Source: DATEPR01 sp036503065
GTDB taxonomy: Bacteria; Actinomycetota; Actinomycetes; Mycobacteriales; Pseudonocardiaceae
NCBI GenBank assembly: GCA_036503065.1
Contig: DASXXM010000279.1
Span: 1-11,365, forward strand
Direction of reading: 5' to 3'
Length of the DNA: 11,365 nt
Shown here: positions 5,935-11,365 of the stretch, in pieces
How positions within the stretch are numbered: position 1 is the first letter of the stretch
Layout: every line of letters starts with the position of its first letter
Notes under the pieces: model-generated
What the model was told of the DNA's origin: nothing
The model's input: only the letters and a program-made list of their open reading frames with translations
The model's database searches: none
Made by a program: the position numbers and the translations under genes

Positions 5935-7610
5935 TGGCGGACTATGACGTGGTCGTGGTGGGCTCCGGTTTCGGTGGCAGCGTCGCCGCTCTCCGCCTGA
6001 CCGAGAAGGGCTACCGGGTAGCCGTGGTCGAAGCGGGCCGACGGTTCGCCGACGACGAGTTCGCCAAGACCAGTTGGGACCTGCGCCGCTACCTGTGGGC
6101 GCCGAAACTGGGCTGCTTCGGCATCCAACGCATCCACCTGCTCAAGGACGTCCTCGTCCTGGCAGGCGCCGGCGTGGGCGGCGGCTCCCTGGTCTACGCG
6201 AACACGCTCTACCGCCCACTGAAACCGTTTTACGCCGACCGCCAGTGGGCCCACATCACCGACTGGGAGGCCGAACTCGCCCCCTACTACGACCAGGCCA
6301 GCCGAATGCTCGGCGTCGTGACCAACCCCACAGTCACCCCGGCCGACGACGTCATGCGAAAGGTAGCTTCGGACCTCGGCGTCACCGACACCTATCGGCC
6401 GACCCCGGTCGGCGTCTACTTCGGCGAGCCGGGCCGACGCGCCGCCGACCCGTACTTCGGCGGTGCCGGGCCGGAACGCACCGGCTGCACGGAATGCGGC
6501 TCGTGCATGACCGGTTGCCGGGTCGGCGCGAAGAACACGCTGGTCAAGAACTACCTCTACCTGGCAGAACGGGCCGGCGCCCGCATCATCCCGCTGACCA
6601 CGGTCACCGGCCTCCGACCCCGAGAACACGGCGGCTACGACGTCGCCGTGCGGAAGACCGGCAAGCGGTTCCGCACCACGATCACCGCCGACCACGTCGT
6701 GCTCGCCGCCGGCACCTGGGGCACCCAGAACCTGTTGCACGCCATGCGCGACACCGGCGCACTGCCGCGAATCTCACCGCGGCTCGGCGAACTGACCCGC
6801 ACCAACTCGGAGGCGATCATCGGCTCGGGTCGGCTGCGGGTCGACCGGGGGCGCGACTTCAGCCGCGGTGTCGCGATCACGTCGTCGATCCACCCCGACG
6901 CCACGACGCACATCGAACCGGTCCGCTATGGCAAGGGCAGCAACGCGATGGGACTGTTGCAGACCGTGGCCACCGACGGCGCGTCACCGACACCGCGCTG
7001 GCGGCAGGCGTTGCGGTTCATGGTCACCCACCCACTGGTGACCGCGGGTCTGCTGTCCACGTACCGCTGGAGCGAGCGGACGGTGATCCTGTTGGTGATG
7101 CAGAGCCTGGACAACTCGATCACGACCTACACCACGCGGGGCCGGTTCGGCCGCCGGAAGTACACCTCGCGGCAGGGCCACGGCGAGCCCAACCCCGGGT
7201 TCATCCCGGCCGCGCACCAAGCGAATCAGTTGACCGCCAAGCACATCGGCGGCGTTGCCGGCGGCACGTGGAACGAACTGGCGAACGTGCCGCTGACCGC
7301 GCACTTCATCGGCGGCTGCGCCATCGGACTGGACGCAGAACACGGTGTGATCGATCCCTACCACCGGACACACAATTATCCGGGAATTTCAATCGTGGAC
7401 GGCTCGGCGGTTTCGGCGAATCTCGGCGTGAATCCGTCGCTGACGATTACCGCGCAGGCCGAGCGGGCATTCGCGTGCTGGCCGAACAAAGGCGAGCCGG
7501 ACCCGCGGCCGGCAATCGGCTACCGGCGGATCAGCCCGGTGGCACCGATTCGGCCCGCAGTGCCGTCCAGTGCACCTGCTTCGTTGCGGTTGCCGATCAC
7601 CGTAGTGTGA
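5934..7610 (+). CDS. choD: ChoD-like GMC family FAD oxidoreductase (annotated cholesterol oxidase)
   Basis: FAD-dependent oxidoreductase, 558 residues, close in length to M. tuberculosis ChoD and in the same position after guaB3. The N-terminal Rossmann motif V-G-S-G-F-G-G (9-15) is followed by VVEAGRRF, and GAGVGGGSLVYANTLYRP is the GMC FAD-binding signature. G-C-T-E-C-G-S-C-M-T-G-C (C185, C188, C191, C195) is a CxxCxxCxxxC cluster like that of 2[4Fe-4S] ferredoxins. The C-terminal GMC_oxred_C region has H457 (T-A-H-F-I-G-G) and N500 (G-V-N-P-S-L), the expected catalytic His and Asn positions. No signal peptide. The last ~35 residues are a Pro/Arg-rich tail of no clear role. The true substrate is uncertain: the mycobacterial protein is called cholesterol oxidase, but its role in sterol breakdown is disputed, and no other sterol genes are seen here. 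Confidence 0.85.
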   Translation: MADYDVVVVGSGFGGSVAALRLTEKGYRVAVVEAGRRFADDEFAKTSWDLRRYLWAPKLGCFGIQRIHLLKDVLVLAGAGVGGGSLVYANTLYRPLKPFYADRQWAHITDWEAELAPYYDQASRMLGVVTNPTVTPADDVMRKVASDLGVTDTYRPTPVGVYFGEPGRRAADPYFGGAGPERTGCTECGSCMTGCRVGAKNTLVKNYLYLAERAGARIIPLTTVTGLRPREHGGYDVAVRKTGKRFRTTITADHVVLAAGTWGTQNLLHAMRDTGALPRISPRLGELTRTNSEAIIGSGRLRVDRGRDFSRGVAITSSIHPDATTHIEPVRYGKGSNAMGLLQTVATDGASPTPRWRQALRFMVTHPLVTAGLLSTYRWSERTVILLVMQSLDNSITTYTTRGRFGRRKYTSRQGHGEPNPGFIPAAHQANQLTAKHIGGVAGGTWNELANVPLTAHFIGGCAIGLDAEHGVIDPYHRTHNYPGISIVDGSAVSANLGVNPSLTITAQAERAFACWPNKGEPDPRPAIGYRRISPVAPIRPAVPSSAPASLRLPITVV

Positions 7611-7637
7611 ATTGTGAACGCGGGTCAATTGTTAACG
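7610..7637 (+). repeat. Near-identical 11-bp direct repeats
   Basis: AATTGTGAACG (7610-7620) and AATTGTTAACG (7627-7637) match at 10 of 11 bases and are 17 bp apart. The first overlaps the choD stop codon. AT-rich for this DNA and upstream of the secreted-protein gene, so they may be operator half-sites or promoter elements (TTGTTA at 7629-7634 resembles a -35; TATTCA at 7650-7655 is a weak -10 at 15-bp spacing). Confidence 0.35.
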
Positions 7638-7725
7638 TACTGTTCGGCTTATTCACTTGAGTTGTTCGACGAACTCCGGTCAGGCTGGTTTGCTGAATAC
7701 GCCCTGCCATACATCCGGAGGAAAC

Positions 7726-9423
7726 ATGCGCTTCCGACGACCCGCGCTGGTGCTCACCGCACTGGCCGTGGGCCTGCTGGCCGCCGGCACCGCCACCGCG
7801 GTGCCCACGGCCACCGCCGCCACCACAGTGCACCGGGTCCTGTTCGACGACACCCTGGCCGAGACCGCGGGCAACGCGGACTGGATCATCAGCACGAGCA
7901 TGCCGGACCCGACGCAGCAGAACGCCAACCCCCAGAAGGAAACCGACTGGACCGGCGCCATCTCCTCCTGGGGCGTCGCCCTGCAGCGGACCGGCCAGTA
8001 CAAGCTGGACACGCTGCCGCCGGGCAACACGATCACGTTCGGCACCGGCAACGCCCTGGACCTGTCGAACTTCGACGAACTGGTGCTGCCGGAGCCGAAC
8101 ATCCTGCTCACCGCGGCCGAGAAGACCGCGATCATGAACTTTGTGCAGAACGGCGGCGGCCTGTTCGTGGTCGTGGACCACACCGGCAGCGACCGCAACA
8201 ACGACGGCGCCGACTCACCGAAGATCGCCAACGACCTGATGACCAACAACGGGGTCGACAACAACGACCCGTTCGGCTTCTCGGTGGACCTGAAGAACAT
8301 CGTCAGCGACCACCCGGTGGCGATCAACGCGCCGGCCAACCCGGTGCTCAACGGCGCCTTCGGCACGGTCCACCACAGCCTGATCGCCAACGGCACCACG
8401 TTCACCCTCAAGCCACAGGACAACCCGAACGTGGCCGGGCTGGTGTACCTGAGCACGGCAACCCCGGGCAACACCAACGCGTTCTTCGTGACCAGCACCT
8501 TCGGCAAGGGGCGGGTGGCGATGTGGGGTGACAGCTCCGCGATCGACGACGGCACCGGCGAGGGCGGCAAGAACCTGTTCGTCGGCTGGGCCGACCCGAC
8601 CGCGGACAACGCGGCACTGGGCCTGAACGCCACCGCGTGGCTGGCCCAGGGCAGCGGCGCGGTCGGCGGCACCGGCACGGTCAGCGTGACCAACCCGGGC
8701 AACCAGACCACCACCGTCGGCACGGCGGTCAGCCTGCCGATCAGCACGTCGGACACGGCAGGCGGCACGCTCGGCTACGCGGCCACCGGCCTGCCGGCCG
8801 GGCTGTCGATCAACAGCACGTCCGGCGTGATCTCCGGCACGCCGACCACGGCGGGGACGAGTTCGGTGACCATCACCGCGACCGACAGCACCGGCCCGTC
8901 CGGCAGCACGTCGTTCACCTGGACCGTCGCCACAAGCGGCGGCGGCGGTTGCACCGCGGCGCAACTGCTGGGCAATCCCGGCTTCGAGGCCGGCACCGCC
9001 GGCCCGTGGACCGCGACGCCCAACGTGATCTTCAGCGGCACCAAGCAGCCTGCGCACACCGGCTCGTGGGTCGCCTGGCTGGACGGCTACGGCACGACCC
9101 ACACCGACACGCTGTCCCAGTCGGTGGCCCTGCCGGCCGGCTGCGCGAACTACACGTTCAGCTTCTGGCTGCACATCGACACGGCCGAGACCGGCACCAC
9201 GGCCGTAGACACGCTGAACCTGCAGGTACTGAACAGCTCCGGCACGGTCCTGTCCACGCCGGCCACGTTCTCCAACGTGAACGCGGCCAGCGGCTACACG
9301 CAGCGGTCCGTGAACCTGGCCGGTTTCGCGGGCCAGACTGTGACGCTGAAGTTCACCGGCACCGAGGACAACATGTTGCAGACGTCGTTCGTCATCGATG
9401 ACACGGCGGTCAACGTGTCCTGA
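7726..9423 (+). CDS. Secreted multidomain protein: amidotransferase-like fold, Ig-like domain, C-terminal jelly-roll
   Basis: Exported protein of unknown function, 565 residues. Sec signal peptide at about 1-32 (MRFRRP, Ala/Leu-rich core, A-T-A-A). Domain 1 (about 35-308) has V-H-R-V-L-F-D-D, then ILLTAAEKTAIMNFVQNGGG and LFVVVDHTG, and later GRVAMWGDSSAIDDG, resembling secreted class-I amidotransferase/ThuA-GldG/DUF4350-like folds. No catalytic Cys is present: the only cysteines are C409 and C473, so an enzymatic role is doubtful. Domain 2 (about 318-402) is a putative Ig domain (He_PIG type: G-T-L-G-Y-A-A-T-G-L-P-A-G-L-S-I, G-V-I-S-G-T-P-T-T-A-G). After a Ser/Gly linker, domain 3 (about 409-565) opens with L-L-G-N-P-G-F-E-A-G, typical of jelly-roll carbohydrate-binding-like modules; C409 and C473 may form a disulfide. 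ATG 7726 follows GGAGGA (7717-7722); upstream in-frame codons lack export features. Likely surface glycan binding or scaffolding, by inference. Confidence 0.82.
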   Translation: MRFRRPALVLTALAVGLLAAGTATAVPTATAATTVHRVLFDDTLAETAGNADWIISTSMPDPTQQNANPQKETDWTGAISSWGVALQRTGQYKLDTLPPGNTITFGTGNALDLSNFDELVLPEPNILLTAAEKTAIMNFVQNGGGLFVVVDHTGSDRNNDGADSPKIANDLMTNNGVDNNDPFGFSVDLKNIVSDHPVAINAPANPVLNGAFGTVHHSLIANGTTFTLKPQDNPNVAGLVYLSTATPGNTNAFFVTSTFGKGRVAMWGDSSAIDDGTGEGGKNLFVGWADPTADNAALGLNATAWLAQGSGAVGGTGTVSVTNPGNQTTTVGTAVSLPISTSDTAGGTLGYAATGLPAGLSINSTSGVISGTPTTAGTSSVTITATDSTGPSGSTSFTWTVATSGGGGCTAAQLLGNPGFEAGTAGPWTATPNVIFSGTKQPAHTGSWVAWLDGYGTTHTDTLSQSVALPAGCANYTFSFWLHIDTAETGTTAVDTLNLQVLNSSGTVLSTPATFSNVNAASGYTQRSVNLAGFAGQTVTLKFTGTEDNMLQTSFVIDDTAVNVS

Positions 9424-9437
9424 TTCCCGTGACTCAC

Positions 9438-9472
9438 CCGCCCGGCCGATCACCCGCTGATCGGCCGGGCGG
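9438..9472 (+). terminator. Perfect 15-bp hairpin terminator
   Basis: 9438-9452 pairs perfectly with 9458-9472 around a 5-base loop (CCCGC), 14 bases after the secreted-protein stop. One of the strongest hairpins in the window. No T tract follows, as often in actinobacteria. A second small hairpin follows (GGCCG 9475-9479 with CGGCC 9486-9490). It should separate transcription of the secreted protein from the downstream oxidoreductase. Confidence 0.8.
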
Positions 9473-9550
9473 CGGGCCGGTTCGTCGGCCAGGATCAACC
9501 CATCCGCCGGTCACACGTCCTCCATTGCACATCCGGCGGGCGGGGGAGCC

Positions 9551-11053
9551 ATGGGAATCAGCCGACGAACGTTCCTGATCGCGGCCGGCATCGGCGCGAC
9601 CGGTGCCGTTGCCGCGTGCGCCACCAGCACGCCGGCCGCCCCGCCGACCACGACGACGATGCCGGCCACCACCGCGACCACCCCGAGAACCATGGACTAC
9701 CAAGCACTGGCCGCGAAGCTGGCCGGACATGTGAGCACGCCCGACACGGCCGGCTACGATCTCGCCCGCCGCTCGTACAATCCGCTGTTCGACACCCGCC
9801 GCCCGGCCGCGATCGCGCAGTGCGTGAACACGTCGGACGTGCAGGCGTGCGTCGCGGCGGCCGTCGCGTCCCGCACCCCGATCGCGGCGCGCAGTGGCGG
9901 CCACAGCTACGCCGGTTACTCCACACCGGACGATGCCCTGGTCGTCGACCTCGCGGGCCTGTCCGGTGTGCGGGTCGACGGCGACACGGCCGTGGTCGGC
10001 GCCGGCACCCGCCTGATCGACGTCTACGCCGGCCTGGCCGCCGCCGGCCGGTGCCTGCCCGCCGGTTCGTGCCCGTCCGTCGGTGTGGCCGGTCTCACGT
10101 TGGGTGGCGGAATCGGCGTCCTGTCAAGGAAGTACGGCCTGACGTGTGACCGTCTCGTGGGTGCCACCGTGGTCACGGCGGACGGCCGAGCCCGCGAGGT
10201 GTCCGCGGCCGGCGACCCGGACCTGTTCTGGGCGTTGCGCGGTGGCGGTGGCGGCAATTTCGGCATCGTCACGTCGTTCACGTTCGCCACCGTCCCCGCG
10301 CCCCAGTTGACGGTGTTCCAACTGAACTACAACGCGGTCGCCGACGCCTTCGGCGCGTGGCAGCCGTGGATCGCCGCCGCACCGGACGAGCTGTGGTCGA
10401 ACTTCAACATCACCGGCGGCCCCGCTCCGACCTGTACGGTCGCCGGTTGCTACGTCGGCCCGGCCGGCCCGGTGAACGCGATGCTGAACACGTTGGTGGC
10501 CAAGGCGGGCGCACCCACCTACCGAACCGTCCGGACCATGGGCTACCTGGACGCGATGCGCTACTTCGGTGGCTGCGCAACCAAGTCGATGACCACGTGT
10601 GAGGCGCAAACCCAAGGCGCCCAATGGAACCGCGAGGCGTTCATGGCGTCCTCCCGGATGCTGACCGCGCCACTGCGCGACCCGGCCAAGCTCGTCGACA
10701 TCGCCACCGGCCACCCCGACCTGCACCTGATCATCGACGCTCTCGGCGGCGCGGTCGGCAGGGTGTCCGCCACCGACACGGCGTTCCCACACCGCGCCGC
10801 GCTGGCGAGCATCCAGATCTACCTGAAGACAACCTCGGCCGCGGCGGCAAACGCGACCACCCAGGTCACCACGGTCCGCGACGAACTGGCCCAACTCGTC
10901 GGCACGGCAGCGTACGTCAACTACATCGACGCGACCCTGCCCAACTGGCCCCAGTCCTACTACGGCGACAACCTCCCCCGCCTGCGCCAGGTCGCCCAAA
11001 CCTACGACCCGACCAACGCTTTCACGTTCGCCCAAGCCATCAACCGCACCTGA
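9551..11053 (+). CDS. Tat-exported FAD-linked oxidoreductase, berberine-bridge (BBE) family, probable lipoprotein
   Basis: Secreted flavoprotein oxidase or dehydrogenase, 500 residues. The N-terminus has the twin-arginine motif S-R-R-T-F-L (4-9) and a lipobox V-A-A-C with C23, so it is likely exported folded by Tat and lipid-anchored; a Thr/Pro spacer follows (about 24-46). The FAD-binding type 4 (PCMH) domain spans about 80-250. R-S-G-G-H-S-Y-A-G-Y-S contains H118 and A-G-S-C-P-S-V-G-V-A-G contains C174, matching the His and Cys that attach FAD at two points in berberine bridge enzyme and glucooligosaccharide oxidase. GGGIGVLSRKYGLTCD (185-200) and GGGGGNFGIVTSF (231-243) complete the signature. 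The C-terminal BBE motif is Y-V-N-Y-I-D then SYYGDN, RLRQVAQTYDPTNAF. The substrate is unknown; oligosaccharides or secondary metabolites are typical. ATG 9551 follows GGGGGAG (9542-9548). A 7-bp dyad (9504-9510 with 9533-9539) lies just before that site. Confidence 0.9.
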   Translation: MGISRRTFLIAAGIGATGAVAACATSTPAAPPTTTTMPATTATTPRTMDYQALAAKLAGHVSTPDTAGYDLARRSYNPLFDTRRPAAIAQCVNTSDVQACVAAAVASRTPIAARSGGHSYAGYSTPDDALVVDLAGLSGVRVDGDTAVVGAGTRLIDVYAGLAAAGRCLPAGSCPSVGVAGLTLGGGIGVLSRKYGLTCDRLVGATVVTADGRAREVSAAGDPDLFWALRGGGGGNFGIVTSFTFATVPAPQLTVFQLNYNAVADAFGAWQPWIAAAPDELWSNFNITGGPAPTCTVAGCYVGPAGPVNAMLNTLVAKAGAPTYRTVRTMGYLDAMRYFGGCATKSMTTCEAQTQGAQWNREAFMASSRMLTAPLRDPAKLVDIATGHPDLHLIIDALGGAVGRVSATDTAFPHRAALASIQIYLKTTSAAAANATTQVTTVRDELAQLVGTAAYVNYIDATLPNWPQSYYGDNLPRLRQVAQTYDPTNAFTFAQAINRT

Positions 11054-11121
11054 ACTCGATCCACCCCGCCCGCCAGCGATCGAACCTGAACGCGATCCAC
11101 CGCCCGGCCAGCCACCGAACC
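11051..11121 (+). repeat. Imperfect ~36-bp tandem duplication beginning at the oxidoreductase stop
   Basis: 11051-11086 and 11087-11121 are two adjacent copies that both begin TGAAC, share CGATCCACC and CGCCCG or GCCCGG followed by CCAG, and end CGAACC, with a few substitutions and a 1-2 base indel. The first copy begins exactly at the TGA stop codon, so the end of the gene looks locally duplicated. Confidence 0.6.
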
Positions 11122-11129
11122 TACCGACT

Positions 11130-11164
11130 ATTGCTATAGCATGGATGCCATATGCTATAGCAAT
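11130..11164. promoter_or_regulatory. Twin-palindrome operator-like site
   Basis: 11130-11142 and 11152-11164 are perfect 13-bp inverted repeats of each other around a 9-base spacer. Each arm also holds the 10-bp palindrome TGCTATAGCA (11132-11141 and 11153-11162), and the two centres are 21 bp apart, two helical turns. A related GCTGTAGCAT lies at 11352-11361. This geometry fits two repressor dimers side by side on one DNA face, probably controlling a gene past the right edge or an unrecognised small gene. The DNA is AT-rich against its surroundings, and candidate -10 hexamers (TATGCT at 11151-11156) fall within it. Confidence 0.6.
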
Positions 11165-11365
11165 CCGGATGGCCGAGCCGGAGCCGGCGACGCCTATGAG
11201 GCGACCCGACTGGCGTTCGAGTTGACCAAGGTTGAGCTAGGCGGTGCGGGAGAATGCGTGAGCGGTGGGGCTGGACACAGAACCAAAACCCGAACGCGAC
11301 CCCTGGCCGGCAGGCGTGCGTCGAATCGCCGATCGAATCGCCGATCGAATCGCTGTAGCATAGAT
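11141..11365 (+). other. Gene-poor right edge with an unsupported open frame
   Basis: From 11054 to the end of the window (312 bases) I find no credible complete gene. One frame starting with ATG 11141, inside the twin palindrome, stays open for all 75 codons to the right edge (M-D-A-I-C-Y-S-N-P-D-G-R). Its product turns into an Arg/Ser/Asn-rich repeat (R-R-S-N-R-R-S-N-R) produced by the 12-bp DNA repeat, and it has no ribosome site. It may be chance or the start of a leaderless gene. No tRNA-like fold or recombinase site was recognised. Confidence 0.25.
11321..11353 (+). repeat. 12-bp tandem repeat, 2.75 copies
   Basis: The unit TCGAATCGCCGA occurs at 11321-11332 and 11333-11344, and its first nine bases again at 11345-11353, running straight into the GCTGTAGCAT palindrome-like sequence. 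Each unit overlaps GATCGAATCG-type partial dyads, so it may be an iteron-like binding array or simple slippage. Confidence 0.7.

Noticed and set aside
7664..7674. GTTCGACGAAC as a LexA/SOS box
   Set aside because: The actinobacterial SOS box has GAAC first and GTTC second with 4 bases between; here the order is reversed with 1 base between.
11200..11240. tRNA-like segment around GTTCGAGTTGACC
   Set aside because: It resembles a T-arm loop, but no acceptor stem, anticodon arm or D-arm pairs with it on either strand.
1..11365. CRISPR array or insertion sequence
   Set aside because: No regularly spaced 24-40 bp repeats and no transposase or terminal inverted repeats with target duplications were seen.

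Overview
The window is high-GC, densely coded DNA from an actinobacterium. Gene content and protein style point to Pseudonocardiales (the Amycolatopsis/Kutzneria/Lentzea/Kibdelosporangium range); the genus cannot be fixed from the sequence alone. The left two thirds carry a gene order I recognise from actinobacterial core chromosomes, in Mycobacterium tuberculosis the Rv3414c-Rv3409c block: sigD, rsdA, DUF5319, guaB2, guaB3, choD. The right third looks like lineage-specific accessory content.

Layout. (1) 2-556: 5'-truncated BldM/LuxR-type regulator whose receiver domain has lost the residues needed for phosphorylation. (2) 557-849: gap with a strong hairpin (likely terminator) and several short palindromes. 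(3) 850-2433: sigD-like ECF sigma factor, with its membrane-anchored anti-sigma factor (RsdA type) translationally coupled by adjacent stop and start codons. (4) 2521-2892, minus strand: small DUF5319 protein, convergent with rsdA and divergent from guaB. (5) 3029-5750: guaB (IMP dehydrogenase with CBS domains) and guaB3 (IMPDH-like, no CBS domains, no catalytic cysteine), a probable two-gene operon. (6) 5751-5933: gap with two actinobacterial-type DnaA boxes, an AT-rich palindrome, a hairpin and a probable leaderless promoter. (7) 5934-7610: ChoD-like GMC oxidoreductase with a ferredoxin-like cysteine cluster. (8) 7726-9423: secreted multidomain protein (amidotransferase-like fold, Ig-like domain, C-terminal jelly-roll). 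(9) 9438-9472: very strong hairpin terminator. (10) 9551-11053: Tat-exported, probably lipid-anchored, bicovalent FAD oxidoreductase of the berberine-bridge family. (11) 11054-11365: no convincing complete gene; an imperfect 36-bp tandem duplication starting at the upstream stop codon, two identical-core palindromes exactly 21 bp apart (a likely operator), and a 12-bp tandem repeat.

How the parts work together. The sigma/anti-sigma pair is a membrane-linked switch for transcription, next to a phosphorylation-independent developmental-type regulator. guaB makes XMP for guanine nucleotide synthesis, and guaB3 may tune or salvage in the same pathway. The two flavoproteins and the secreted protein are more peripheral and share no evident pathway. 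The most unexplained signals are the paired DnaA boxes after guaB3 and the twin-palindrome/tandem-repeat region at the right edge.
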